From NCBI GenBank assembly GCA_026392465.1, contig JAPLCA010000030.1:124001-188000 (forward strand): 64,000 nt of DNA. The letters run 5' to 3'. This DNA is from Propionibacteriales bacterium (GTDB lineage: Bacteria > Actinomycetota > Actinomycetes > Propionibacteriales > Nocardioidaceae). The notes beneath the pieces were generated by a model, which worked only from the letters and a program-made list of their open reading frames with translations, was not told where the DNA came from and ran no database searches. The stretch's first letter is position 1; every line of letters starts with the position of its first letter. The position numbers and the translations under genes were made by a program. Below are positions 7,305-15,784 of the stretch, in pieces.

Positions 7305-8920
7305 GAGCGGGCTCCCGTCGTGCTCCGCGTGCGACGGCGCAGCGCCACCGCGACGACTCCCGGCGCCAGGATGATGGCCAGGAGCTCGACCGCGGCGAGC
7401 GTCCCGAAGATGGCGTCGTCGCCGGCTCGGCCCGCCGTCAGCTCGGTCTGGACCGCCACGGTCGCCGCGCCGCCGCCCGAGGAGGCGGATCCGACCGGAA
7501 GACCGGTCTCGGGGTCGATCGCCGCGCCTGCGCCGGGCGCGTCGGACGCGCCCCCTGCCGAGCCGTCACCGCCGGAAGCGCCACCGCTCCCGCCCGATCC
7601 TCCGCCGGCACCGCTGGCCTTCGTCACCTGCTCCACCGACGTGGGTGCGGTGCCCGTGCGTGTGGTGCACGGTCCCTGGCCCTGCTGGTCGCAGCTCGCC
7701 GGCATGGGCGCGATCTGGGCCAGCTTGTTGGCCGATAGGTTCCCCGGCACGAACGTGGGGTTGTTGCACTTGGTGACCGAGCGGTCGTTGAGGTTGACCT
7801 TCGGGTCGGCCCTCTTCAGCTTGGACAGCTCGGTGAAGCCCGCCTGCACGAGGTTGAGCGGCAGCGGGGAGTACCCGTACTTGCCGGCCTTCGTCTGCCC
7901 CTCGCAGAGGGAGTAGAACATGAAGTCCGCCAGCGACTGGCGCTTGGACGTGGTCATGCGCTGGTCCTTCGCGCCGGTCGGCAGCAGCAGGTAGCTGTAG
8001 GACGAGAGGGGGTAGGCCCGCTTGTCCTGCGCCGTGTAGACGCCCAGCAGGTCCTGCGTCAGGTCCTTGCGGATCCGCGCCTTCGTCAGGGCGACCGCCA
8101 CGTTGTACTGCGTCGGCTCGACGTAGTAGCCCGACTGGTTCAGCACCTTCACGACCGGGAAGTTCTTGTTGACCGGGTAGGAGTACTCGACGTAGCCGAT
8201 CGTCCCGTTGCCGGCCGCGTCGGCGATCGTGTTCATCACCTGGTCCGAGCCGTTCGCGCCGGTCGCGTTGCCCTTGCGCGGGAAGTACGACGTCAGGCCC
8301 GCCCGACCGAAGAACGGGCGCCAGTCGCTCGCGTGCTGCGAGTCGAGCCAGGCCGTGAACTGGGCGGTGGTGCCCGAGCCGTCCGAGCGCACGACCGGTC
8401 GGATCTTCAGCGACGGCAGCTTCGTGCCGTTGTTGTCCTTCGCGATCGCGGGATCGTTCCAGTTGGTGATCTTGTTCGTGAAGATCTTGGCGATCGTGTC
8501 GCCCGACAGCCGCAGATTGCGGACCATCTTCCCGCCGACCCGGACCTGGTAGGTGAAGGCCGTGCCGCCCGCGACGATCGGCACGTAGGAGAACGGCCGG
8601 TTCTTCGGCGGCGGGTCGTCACCGCCCTGCGCACCGCTGCCCTGGTAGGGCACCTCGGTGATGCCGAAGTCGGTGGTGCCGGCCGCGAAGGCCTTGCGTC
8701 CGGCCGACGAGCCGCGTCCGGTGTAGGTCACCTTGATGCCGTTGGCCGACACGTCGGTGATCCACTGGTTGACGATCACCTGGGACCAGGTGGAGCCCGA
8801 TCCCTCGATCTGGGCGTAGGCAGCCTCCGCGGGGCGCGACGACGCGATCAGCACCGCGATCGCGAGCAGCACGACGCCGACGCCCGCGCGAGCGGGGCGG
8901 ACGAGAAGACTCTGGTTCAC
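7301..8920 (-). CDS. pstS: phosphate-binding protein PstS, membrane-anchored form
   Basis: The GTG at 8920 overlaps the pstA stop (GTGA) and has AAGGGA upstream; the longer open frame is shadow. The protein is 539 aa. Residues 1-34 are a signal peptide without lipobox. EGSGSTW at 39-45, YTGRGSSAGRKAF, and SDGSGTTAQF in the middle are PstS phosphate-binding loops. The usual domain ends near residue 400. A Ser/Gly/Ala-rich linker then leads to a C-terminal helix (about 505-527) and a basic tail RRRTRS. This anchor replaces the lipid anchor of typical actinobacterial PstS and matches the architecture of the next gene. It delivers phosphate to PstC/PstA. Confidence 0.92.
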   Translation of the reverse strand: MNQSLLVRPARAGVGVVLLAIAVLIASSRPAEAAYAQIEGSGSTWSQVIVNQWITDVSANGIKVTYTGRGSSAGRKAFAAGTTDFGITEVPYQGSGAQGGDDPPPKNRPFSYVPIVAGGTAFTYQVRVGGKMVRNLRLSGDTIAKIFTNKITNWNDPAIAKDNNGTKLPSLKIRPVVRSDGSGTTAQFTAWLDSQHASDWRPFFGRAGLTSYFPRKGNATGANGSDQVMNTIADAAGNGTIGYVEYSYPVNKNFPVVKVLNQSGYYVEPTQYNVAVALTKARIRKDLTQDLLGVYTAQDKRAYPLSSYSYLLLPTGAKDQRMTTSKRQSLADFMFYSLCEGQTKAGKYGYSPLPLNLVQAGFTELSKLKRADPKVNLNDRSVTKCNNPTFVPGNLSANKLAQIAPMPASCDQQGQGPCTTRTGTAPTSVEQVTKASGAGGGSGGSGGASGGDGSAGGASDAPGAGAAIDPETGLPVGSASSGGGAATVAVQTELTAGRAGDDAIFGTLAAVELLAIILAPGVVAVALRRRTRSTTGARS

Positions 8921-10113
8921 CGGGTTCCCTTCCTCGGTCGCGCCAGCAGGCGAGCGACCACGAACAACGTGAGCACGAGGCCCAGCAGCACGGAGGCGGC
9001 TGCGAAGGCGCGGGCGATCTCGAGCGGCTCGCCGGAGCGGACCGTCGAGTAGATGTAGAGCGGCAGCGAGTTCATGACGCCGCCGGTCGGGTTGGTCACG
9101 AGGAACGTGGCCGAGCCCGACGTGAGGAGCACCGGCGACGTCTCGCCGACGCCGCGCGCGACGCCGAGGATGACGGCTGTCGCCAGACCGGGTCGCGCCG
9201 TCGGCAGCACGACGTGCCAGACGGTGCGCCAGCGGGACGCACCGAGCGCCAGGCTCGCCTCGCGCAGGCTGCCGGGCACGACCCGCAGCACGACGTCCGA
9301 GGCGCGCGCGATGATCGGGAGCATCATGACGGCCAGGGCGAGGGCAGCGGCCAGACCTGAGCTGGGCAGTCCGAGCGTCACGATCGCGACGGTGTAGATG
9401 AACAGACCGGCGACGATCGAGGGCAGGGCCGTCATGGCCTCGACGACGGTGCGCACGATCCGCGCGAGCCGGCCGCCGACCTCGGTCATGTAGATCGCGG
9501 TGCCGATGCCGAGCGGGATGGTGATCGCCACGGCGATGCCGACCTGGATCAGCGAGCCGACGATCGCGTGCAGGATGCCGCCCCGGGTGAACGGGTCGCG
9601 CGGGCCGACGCCCTCCATGTCGTGCGTGAAGAAGTTGACGTGGAACAGCGCCTCGCGACCGCGCAGGAAGATGAACAGCACCGTGCTCAGCAGCGCCAGG
9701 CCCAGCAGGACGACCGCCGCGTGCACGACGGCGCTCATGACCCGGTCGACGACCTCGGGACCCGTCCCGACCACGGCCGTCAGGAGCCCGACGATGAGGA
9801 GTCCGAGCACGAACGTCGTCAGGGTGAAGGCGACCGCGCCGTCCCAGGGCAGCAGCCGGTCGGTCACGAGCCAGGCCAGCGCGACGGCGGCCAGCCACGC
9901 GCCCAGCTGGACGAAGCGCTGCTCGGCCGTCGTCGAGCGCAGGAGGCGGCGCGGTCCGTCGACGTCGTTCTTGCCGACGGACGGGGCGGTGCGCACCGAC
10001 GTCGTCCCTCGCAGCGATGCCGGTGCAGCGTCGGTCGTGGGCGCCTGAGGTGCCGCGACGGCGGGGACGATCGTCGTGGGGGTGAGGTCGGGGTCGACGG
10101 TCGGCGCGCTCAT
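8917..10113 (-). CDS. pstA: phosphate ABC transporter permease PstA
   Basis: The ATG at 10113 overlaps the pstC stop (ATGA), giving 398 aa. The first 65 residues are a polar Pro/Thr/Ala-rich extension, longer than in most PstA proteins. Two helices then precede the standard domain. The permease core contains TIPLGIGTAIYMTE, ALPSIVAGLF and the EAA loop EASLALGASRWRTV that contacts PstB. It forms the channel with PstC. The extra N-terminal helices and cytoplasmic tail resemble other actinobacterial PstA proteins. Confidence 0.94.
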   Translation of the reverse strand: MSAPTVDPDLTPTTIVPAVAAPQAPTTDAAPASLRGTTSVRTAPSVGKNDVDGPRRLLRSTTAEQRFVQLGAWLAAVALAWLVTDRLLPWDGAVAFTLTTFVLGLLIVGLLTAVVGTGPEVVDRVMSAVVHAAVVLLGLALLSTVLFIFLRGREALFHVNFFTHDMEGVGPRDPFTRGGILHAIVGSLIQVGIAVAITIPLGIGTAIYMTEVGGRLARIVRTVVEAMTALPSIVAGLFIYTVAIVTLGLPSSGLAAALALAVMMLPIIARASDVVLRVVPGSLREASLALGASRWRTVWHVVLPTARPGLATAVILGVARGVGETSPVLLTSGSATFLVTNPTGGVMNSLPLYIYSTVRSGEPLEIARAFAAASVLLGLVLTLFVVARLLARPRKGTR

Positions 10114-11123
10114 GCGTCGGCCCCCGCTCCGGACCGGCTGCGCGCGACGACCATCGCGGCGAGCGAGTTGATGACGAGCGTGATGACGAACAGCACGAAG
10201 CCCGCGGCGAGCAGGGCGGCCAGCTGCGTGTCCGCGGCCTCGCCGAAGCGACCCGCGATGAGGGCGGAGATGGTGTTGGTGCCGATCTCCAGCGGACGGA
10301 ACTTCAGGTCGAAGGACGGCGAGATGATCAGCAGCACGGCGATGGTCTCGCCGAGTGCGCGGCCGAGCCCGAGCATCGTGCCGCCGATGATGCCGCCGCG
10401 ACCGAACGGGAGCACCACGGTGCGGACCACACCCCAGTGGGTGGCGCCGAGGGCGAAGGCGGCCTCCCGCTCGCCGGGCGGCGTCTGCGAGAACACCTGA
10501 CGCATCACCGCGGTCGCCATCGGGATGACCATCATCGCGACGGCCAGGCCCGCGAGGAAGGCCGAGGCGGTGTAGGCCGAGCGATCCCACACCGCGGCGT
10601 CGGGATCGGTGTCGACCCGGAAGATCGGGATGAAGCCGAGGTGCTGGTGCAGCCAGTGGGCGACGTCGGCGACGTACGGCTTCAGCAGGAAGAACCCCCA
10701 CAGCCCGTACACGAGGCTGGGCACCGCGGCCATGAGGTCGACCAGCGACGTCAGCGGGGCCCGCAGGCCCGGGGGTGCGTACTCGGCGATGTAGAGAGCC
10801 GCCAGCAGCGACAGCGGGAACGCCACGACGAGAGCGACGGAGGCGACGGTGAACGTGCCGACGAGCACCGCGCCGATACCGAGCTTGTCCGACTCCGGCT
10901 CCCACTGCGTCTCCGTGAGGAACCCCAGCCCGTAGCGCTGCATCGTCGGCACCGCCGACCACGCGAGGAACAGGCCGATCCCGCCCGTGATGACCAGCAC
11001 TGTCACGGCGATGCTCCGCGTGGAGAGGACGAACGTGCGGTCGGAACCGCTGAGCTCCGTCGCGAGCGGTCGCGGTTCGTCGACGTCGACGCGCGCAGGC
11101 TCGCTGCGCAGGACGGTGGTCAC
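10110..11123 (-). CDS. pstC: phosphate ABC transporter permease PstC
   Basis: This 337-aa permease starts with GTG at 11123 with AGGAG eight bases upstream. It has about six membrane helices, the first near residues 38-55, and the EAA loop EAAFALGATHWGVVRTV. MAAVPSLVYGLWGFFLL is a typical PstC segment. It is the first gene of an overlapping pstC-pstA-pstS-859aa-pseudo-sortase operon. A PHO-box-like pair at 11212-11229 suggests induction by PhoP under phosphate limitation. Confidence 0.95.
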   Translation of the reverse strand: MTTVLRSEPARVDVDEPRPLATELSGSDRTFVLSTRSIAVTVLVITGGIGLFLAWSAVPTMQRYGLGFLTETQWEPESDKLGIGAVLVGTFTVASVALVVAFPLSLLAALYIAEYAPPGLRAPLTSLVDLMAAVPSLVYGLWGFFLLKPYVADVAHWLHQHLGFIPIFRVDTDPDAAVWDRSAYTASAFLAGLAVAMMVIPMATAVMRQVFSQTPPGEREAAFALGATHWGVVRTVVLPFGRGGIIGGTMLGLGRALGETIAVLLIISPSFDLKFRPLEIGTNTISALIAGRFGEAADTQLAALLAAGFVLFVITLVINSLAAMVVARSRSGAGADA

Positions 11124-11175
11124 GCCTGGTGCTCCTGGGGGTGGAGGACGGCGCGTCGGTGGACGGGCCTCGAGA

Positions 11176-11181
11176 ACTCTG
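11176..11181 (-). promoter_or_regulatory. possible -10 element of the pstC operon
   Basis: The minus strand reads CAGAGT about 55 bases before the pstC GTG. The PHO-box-like pair begins about 30 bases upstream. The match to TANNNT is imperfect, as expected for an activator-dependent promoter. Confidence 0.35.
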
Positions 11182-11211
11182 ACAGCGCGCGGCGGCGCCC
11201 GGAGCGTCTGC

Positions 11212-11229
11212 GATGAACGGGTGGTGAAT
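11212..11229 (-). promoter_or_regulatory. PHO-box-like direct repeat upstream of pstC
   Basis: On the minus strand ATTCACC (11223-11229) and GTTCATC (11212-11218) are spaced exactly 11 bases. This matches the direct-repeat-unit arrangement of actinobacterial PhoP sites (consensus GTTCACC plus four bases). Confidence 0.6.
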
Positions 11230-11331
11230 GGTCGGCGAGCACTCGGGTCGAGCGGGTCGTCAGCCCCGACCGGACGCTCGTCGGCGCCCTCGCGGGACCT
11301 CGCCCGCGCTGCACGAGGGGGCGGGCGTCGC

Positions 11332-11337
11332 TAGCGT
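11332..11337 (+). promoter_or_regulatory. -10 element, leaderless promoter of the PEBP gene
   Basis: TAGCGT, then six bases, then the ATG at 11344. The spacing implies transcription starts at the start codon. Confidence 0.6.
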
Positions 11338-11343
11338 GGGGTC

Positions 11344-11871
11344 ATGAGCCTCGAACGTCCTGTCACCCCGGACCCCTACCCGCTGCTCCCCGCCACGGCG
11401 TCCTTCTCGGTCACGAGCGACGACGTCACCGACGGCGCCCCGCTCAAGGACGACCAGGTGAACGCGCACGGCGACACCTCGCCGCAGCTGTCCTGGAGCG
11501 GCGCCCCCGAGGGCACGCGATCCTACGTCGTCACGTGCTACGACCCCGACGCCCCGATCGTCTCCGGCTTCTGGCACTGGACGGTCGTCGACATCCCCGC
11601 GGACGTCACCTCGCTGGCGGCCGGCGCCGGGGCGAGCGACGACACCCTGCCCGAGGGCGCGTTCCACGTCCGCAACGACGGCGGGGGCAAGAACTTCATG
11701 GGGGCCGCGCCGCCGGAGGGCGACCAGCCGCACCGCTACTTCTTCGTCGTCCACGCGGTGGGCGAGGAGAAGCTCGGGGTCGACGGCGACGTGAGCCCGG
11801 CGGTCGTCGGCTTCAACCTGGCGTTCAAGACGCTCGGCCGCGCGATCGTCCACGGCACCTACCAGCACTGA
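11344..11871 (+). CDS. YbhB/YbcL-type PEBP (Raf kinase inhibitor-like) protein
   Basis: This 175-aa protein belongs to the phosphatidylethanolamine-binding protein family of bacteria. [13 protein letters not shown] (about residues 44-56), CYDPDAP with the DPDAP ligand-pocket motif, GFWHW and the HRYFFVVHA strand are all present. No signal peptide, so it is cytosolic. Its physiological ligand is unknown. It is monocistronic, divergent from pstC and convergent with the SPFH gene across a strong terminator. The ATG follows a TAGCGT -10 by six bases, so the mRNA is probably leaderless. Confidence 0.9.
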   Translation: MSLERPVTPDPYPLLPATASFSVTSDDVTDGAPLKDDQVNAHGDTSPQLSWSGAPEGTRSYVVTCYDPDAPIVSGFWHWTVVDIPADVTSLAAGAGASDDTLPEGAFHVRNDGGGKNFMGAAPPEGDQPHRYFFVVHAVGEEKLGVDGDVSPAVVGFNLAFKTLGRAIVHGTYQH

Positions 11872-11899
11872 CGTGCGCTGTCGCTGACCCGCCTCAACG

Positions 11900-11937
11900 C
11901 ACGAGGGCCCCGGAGCTGCTGCTCCGGGGCCCTCGTG
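11900..11937. terminator. bidirectional terminator, 17-bp stem
   Basis: Arms 11900-11916 and 11921-11937 are perfectly complementary around TGCT. It lies between the convergent PEBP and SPFH genes and can serve both. Confidence 0.85.
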
Positions 11938-11946
11938 GGCTCTGCC

Positions 11947-13062
11947 TCAGGCCGGCGGCACCGGCGGCTCGTCGCCGCCGGTGGGCGGCGGCGGGGTGGC
12001 CGGGTCGGCGGTGCCCCCGCCGGTCCCCACGCCGGGCTTCTCCGCCGCCTTCGCGGCCTCGAGCGCCGCCTCGACGGCGGCCTGGGTGCCGGCCGAGGAC
12101 TCCCCCGTCTCGACGGGCTCGTCGAGGTCGATGCGGTTGCGGCTGCCGCCGCCGTCGACGGGGATCGTGCCGAGCTGGTTGCCCAACGTCCCGAGCGCCT
12201 TCGTGAGCTCGGCCGGGATGATCCACGTGGAGGCGTTCTCGCCGCTCGCGATCTTCGGCAGGGTCTGCAGGTACTGGTAGGACAGCAGCTTCTGGTCGGG
12301 GTTGCCGTCGTGGATGGCCTGGAAGACCGTCTCGATGGCCCGGCCCTCGCCCTGCGCCGTCAGGATGGCCGCCTGCTTCTCGCCCTCGGCCGACAGGATC
12401 GCCGCCTGCTTCTCACCCTCGGCGGTCAGGATGGCCGCCTGCTTCTGGCCCTCGGCGGTGAGGATGGCGCTCTGGCGGTCGCCCTCCGCGGTGAGGATCG
12501 CGGCACGCTTGTCCCGCTCGGCGCGCATCTGCTTCTCCATCGCGTCGATGATCGACGGCGGCGGGTCGATGCCCTTGAGCTCGACGCGGTTGACGCGGAT
12601 GCCCCACTTGCCGGTGGCGCCGTCGAGCTCGCCGCGCAGACCGGAGTTGATCTGGTCGCGGCTGGTGAGCGCGTGCTCGAGGCTCATGCCACCGATGATG
12701 TTGCGCAGCGTCGTCATCGTGAGCTGCTCGATGGCCTGGATGTAGTGCGCGATCTCGTACGTCGCGGCCACCGGGTCGGTCACCTGGAAGTAGATGACGG
12801 TGTCGATGGAGACCGTCAGGTTGTCCTCGGTGATCACCGGCTGCGGCGGGAACGAGACGACCTGCTCGCGCAGGTCGATCATGTAGCGCACCTTGTCGAT
12901 GAACGGGACGACGATGTTCAGGCCGGCCGAGAGGGTGGTGCGGTACTTGCCGAACCGCTCCACGATGCCGGCGCGGGCCTGCGGGACGATCTTGATCGTC
13001 ATCGTCACGACGACGACGGCGAGGATCGCCAGCAGGACCAGGAAGATGGTCAAGGCGGTCAT
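11947..13062 (-). CDS. SPFH/stomatin-family (paraslipin-like) membrane protein
   Basis: The ATG at 13062 has AAGGAG upstream, giving 371 aa; the longer frame is shadow. An N-terminal helix (about 4-24) anchors the protein, followed by the SPFH domain with GIVERFGKYRTTL, VSIDTVIYFQVTDP and NRVELKGIDPP. Residues about 180-235 hold five 11-residue repeats of the type AAILTAEGEKQ, predicted coiled coil. The C-terminus is Pro/Gly-rich. Such proteins form oligomeric scaffolds of membrane microdomains. It directly follows the NfeD gene (2-base gap), the usual partner of SPFH proteins. Confidence 0.92.
   Translation of the reverse strand: MTALTIFLVLLAILAVVVVTMTIKIVPQARAGIVERFGKYRTTLSAGLNIVVPFIDKVRYMIDLREQVVSFPPQPVITEDNLTVSIDTVIYFQVTDPVAATYEIAHYIQAIEQLTMTTLRNIIGGMSLEHALTSRDQINSGLRGELDGATGKWGIRVNRVELKGIDPPPSIIDAMEKQMRAERDKRAAILTAEGDRQSAILTAEGQKQAAILTAEGEKQAAILSAEGEKQAAILTAQGEGRAIETVFQAIHDGNPDQKLLSYQYLQTLPKIASGENASTWIIPAELTKALGTLGNQLGTIPVDGGGSRNRIDLDEPVETGESSAGTQAAVEAALEAAKAAEKPGVGTGGGTADPATPPPPTGGDEPPVPPA
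12350..12515 (-). repeat. five 33-bp coding repeats in the SPFH gene
   Basis: Near-identical 33-base units encode the 11-residue AAILTAEGEKQ-type repeats. Codon choice is very similar between units, which suggests recent duplication rather than protein-level constraint alone. The boundaries are approximate. Confidence 0.7.
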
Positions 13063-13064
13063 GC

Positions 13065-13514
13065 TCAGGACTCCTTCGGGGTGATGACGGCGGTGGCGCC
13101 GTCGATGCGGGTCACGACGACCTCGGCCCCGGGCGCGACCTCGGCGTCGCCCTCGGTGCGGGCCGACCACACCTCGCTCGCGAGGGTGATGCGCCCGCCG
13201 AACGGGCCGACCGGCTCGAGCACCACGCCGGTCCGACCGACGAGGGCGTCGTGGCCGGTCGTGAGGGTCGGCCCGGCGTGCAGGCGGGCGACCATGGGTG
13301 GCCGGGCGAAGAACAGCAGCCCGACGCCGACGACGCCGAACGCGAGCATCGCGACCCAGAACGGGGCACCCAGGGCGCTCGCCACCGCGCCGGCGAGTGC
13401 CCCGATCGCGAACATCAGCAGCACGAGGTCGAGGCTCAGCAGCTCGGCGACCGCCAGGAGCACGGCGACGCCGACCCAGGTGACCCAGGCGTTCTCCGTC
13501 ATCCACTCGATCAT
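13065..13514 (-). CDS. NfeD-like membrane protein
   Basis: This 149-aa protein has three membrane helices (about 10-30, 32-50, 52-70) and a C-terminal OB-fold domain with VGRTGVVLEPVGPFGG and a terminal VITPKES. The family partners SPFH proteins and is thought to regulate membrane microdomain assembly. The ATG at 13514 has a GGAGA site. The gene is upstream of and translationally close to the SPFH gene. A TAGCGT -10 lies at 13566-13571. Confidence 0.9.
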   Translation of the reverse strand: MIEWMTENAWVTWVGVAVLLAVAELLSLDLVLLMFAIGALAGAVASALGAPFWVAMLAFGVVGVGLLFFARPPMVARLHAGPTLTTGHDALVGRTGVVLEPVGPFGGRITLASEVWSARTEGDAEVAPGAEVVVTRIDGATAVITPKES

Positions 13515-13565
13515 CGGTGGTCTCCTCTCGTAACGGCGCAGTCGCGCACACGCGTCGGGCGCGTC

Positions 13566-13571
13566 ACGCTA
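13566..13571 (-). promoter_or_regulatory. -10 element of the nfeD-SPFH operon
   Basis: The minus strand reads TAGCGT about 50 bases before the NfeD start. Confidence 0.45.
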
Positions 13572-13592
13572 CCAGTCACGTGCGGCACGACG

Positions 13593-14399
13593 TCAGCGCA
13601 GCGCTCGTCGGCCGTACTGCGCGCGCCGGGCTGCGTAGCGCCCGTCGACGTGGTCGAGCTCGAGCCGCATCCCGAACGTGGTGCCGAGATTCTCGGCGGT
13701 CAGCACCTCACCGATCGGACCACGCGCGACGACACCGCCGTCGCGCAGCAGGAGCACGTGCGTGAAGCCGGGCGGGATCTCCTCGACGTGGTGGGAGACC
13801 ATGACGAGCACCGGTGCACCCGGCGTCGACGACAGCACGTCGAGGCTGGCGAGCAGGTCCTCGCGGGCACCGAGGTCGAGTCCGGCGCCCGGCTCGTCGA
13901 GCAGCAGCAGCTCGGGGTCGGTCATGAGCGCCCGGGCGATGAGCGACCGCTTGCGCTCGCCCTCCGAGAGCGTCCCGAACGTGCGGTCGGCGAGACCGGT
14001 GATGCCCAGCTCGCCCATGATCTGGCGCGCCCGCTGCAGGTCGTCCTCGTCGTAGGTCTCGCGCCAGCGGCCCGTCACGGCGTGCGCGGCGGACAGCACG
14101 ACGTCCTCGACGCGCTCGACCGGCGGGATCCGGTCGGCGACCACGGTCGCACTGTGGCCGATCCGGGTGCGCAGGTCGAAGACGTCGGTGGCACCGAGGC
14201 GCTCCCCCAGGATCTCCGCGCTGCCCGACGTCGGGTGCAGGTGCGCGCCGACGACCTGGAGCAGCGTGCTCTTCCCGGCGCCGTTGGGGCCGAGCACCAC
14301 CCAGCGCTCGTCGTCGTGCACGGTCCACGACACGTCGTCGAGGAGACGCTTCCCGGGCCTGACCACGCTCACCGAGTCGAGCTGGAACGCGGTGGCCAT
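13593..14399 (-). CDS. ABC transporter ATP-binding protein (YlmA/ModF-like)
   Basis: This 268-aa ATPase has Walker A GPNGAGKST near residue 37, the signature LSEGERKRS, Walker B LLLLDEPGAGLDLG and the His switch in VMVSHHVEEIPPG. VSHHVEEIPPGF is typical of a stand-alone group related to YlmA, often without a linked permease; none is adjacent here. I place the start at ATG 14399, preceded by AGGAG, rather than the upstream ATG at 14444. Substrate unknown. Divergent from serB. Confidence 0.85.
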   Translation of the reverse strand: MATAFQLDSVSVVRPGKRLLDDVSWTVHDDERWVVLGPNGAGKSTLLQVVGAHLHPTSGSAEILGERLGATDVFDLRTRIGHSATVVADRIPPVERVEDVVLSAAHAVTGRWRETYDEDDLQRARQIMGELGITGLADRTFGTLSEGERKRSLIARALMTDPELLLLDEPGAGLDLGAREDLLASLDVLSSTPGAPVLVMVSHHVEEIPPGFTHVLLLRDGGVVARGPIGEVLTAENLGTTFGMRLELDHVDGRYAARRAQYGRRALR

Positions 14400-14467
14400 G
14401 CGGGGTCTCCTGCTGCTGGTCGGACCGGACGACGGCGTGCTCACGCCGAGGCGGGCACGCTGTGTCC

Positions 14468-14473
14468 AACCTA
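14468..14473 (-). promoter_or_regulatory. -10 element of the ABC ATPase gene
   Basis: The minus strand reads TAGGTT about 70 bases before the ATG at 14399. Confidence 0.4.
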
Positions 14474-14524
14474 TCGTGACGTCCCGCGTCGCCGACGGGC
14501 GGTCGGGCGATAGCCTCGGTCCCG

Positions 14525-15772
14525 ATGAGCGCCCACGTGCCGGCCGTGCACCTCACCTCGCCCACCCTGCTGCTGACCCTGACGGGACCCGACCGCAGCG
14601 GCGTCTCGACGAGGCTGTTCGCGTCGCTCGAGCCGTTCGAGGTCGAGGTCGTCGACGTCGAGCAGCTCGTCGTCCGCGGCCGTCTCGTGCTGAGCGTGCT
14701 CGTCTCCGTGCCGACCGACCCGGAGGCGCTCGAGAGCGCCGTCCGGGCCACGGCCGCCGAGCTCGACATGGAGATCGAGGTCGAGCACGGGGTCGGGGAC
14801 AACCGTCCGCGTCGCGTGGGTCGCAGCCAGGTCACGTTGCTCGGCCATCCGCTGCGCCCGGCGGCGATGACGGCCCTGACCAGCCGCATCAAGGCCGCGG
14901 GCGGCAACATCGACCGGATCCTGCGCCTCGCGCGCTACCCCGTGACGGCGCTGCGCCTGGAGGTCTCGGGCGCCGACCCCGACGTCCTGCAGGTGGAGCT
15001 CGCAGCAGCGGCCTTCGAGCACGGCGTCGACGTGGCCGTCGAGGAGCGGGGCATCCTGCGACACGCGCAGCGGCTCGTCGTCATGGACGTCGACTCGACC
15101 CTCATCCAGGGCGAGGTCATCGAGATGCTCGCCGAGCACGCCGGCTGCGCCGACGAGGTCGCGGCGGTCACGGAGTCGGCGATGCGCGGCGAGATCGACT
15201 TCGAGGAGTCGCTGCGTCAGCGCGTGGCGCGCCTCGAGGGAGTGCCGGCGTCGGCGCTCGACGACGTCTACGCGGCCCTGGAGTACACGCCCGGTGCCCG
15301 CACGATGGTCCGCAGCCTGAAGCGGCTCGGCTACCGGTTCGCGCTCGTCAGCGGCGGCTTCACCCAGATCATCGAGCGCATCGCCGCCGACCTGGGCATC
15401 GACTACTGGGCGGCGAACGAGCTGGAGGTCGTGGACGGCCGGCTCACCGGCGGTGTCGTGGGTGCCGTGGTCGACCGCGCCGGCAAGGCGGAGGCGCTGC
15501 GTCGCTTCGCCGCCGAGGCGCGCATCGGGCTGAAGAACACCGTGGCGGTGGGCGACGGGGCCAACGACCTCGACATGCTGGCCGCCGCGGGGCTGGGCAT
15601 CGCCTTCAACGCCAAGCCGGTGGTGCGCGACCAGGCGCAGACCTCGGTGAACGTGCCCTACCTCGACTCGGTCATGTACCTCCTCGGCATCACGCGCGAG
15701 GAGGTGGAGGAGGCCGACGCGGCCGAGCCCCCGGACGCCCCGACCGGTCCCGGCGCGGCCGCCGCCCGCTGA
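14525..15772 (+). CDS. serB: phosphoserine phosphatase SerB
   Basis: This 415-aa enzyme removes phosphate from L-phosphoserine, the last step of serine synthesis. Residues about 12-175 contain two ACT-like domains, the usual long actinobacterial form. The HAD domain follows: DVDST with nucleophile Asp188 and Asp190, motif II in VSGGF, and motif III/IV in GDGANDLDML. The C-terminus is Pro/Ala-rich. The promoter may be leaderless: TAGCCT ends eight bases before the ATG. Convergent with the dodecin gene. Confidence 0.95.
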   Translation: MSAHVPAVHLTSPTLLLTLTGPDRSGVSTRLFASLEPFEVEVVDVEQLVVRGRLVLSVLVSVPTDPEALESAVRATAAELDMEIEVEHGVGDNRPRRVGRSQVTLLGHPLRPAAMTALTSRIKAAGGNIDRILRLARYPVTALRLEVSGADPDVLQVELAAAAFEHGVDVAVEERGILRHAQRLVVMDVDSTLIQGEVIEMLAEHAGCADEVAAVTESAMRGEIDFEESLRQRVARLEGVPASALDDVYAALEYTPGARTMVRSLKRLGYRFALVSGGFTQIIERIAADLGIDYWAANELEVVDGRLTGGVVGAVVDRAGKAEALRRFAAEARIGLKNTVAVGDGANDLDMLAAAGLGIAFNAKPVVRDQAQTSVNVPYLDSVMYLLGITREEVEEADAAEPPDAPTGPGAAAAR

Positions 15773-15784
15773 CCTCGACAGGTC

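Noticed and set aside
12350-12515. Regular 33-bp repeats as a possible CRISPR array
   Set aside because: The units are contiguous, in frame and encode a coiled-coil segment; there are no spacers or cas genes.
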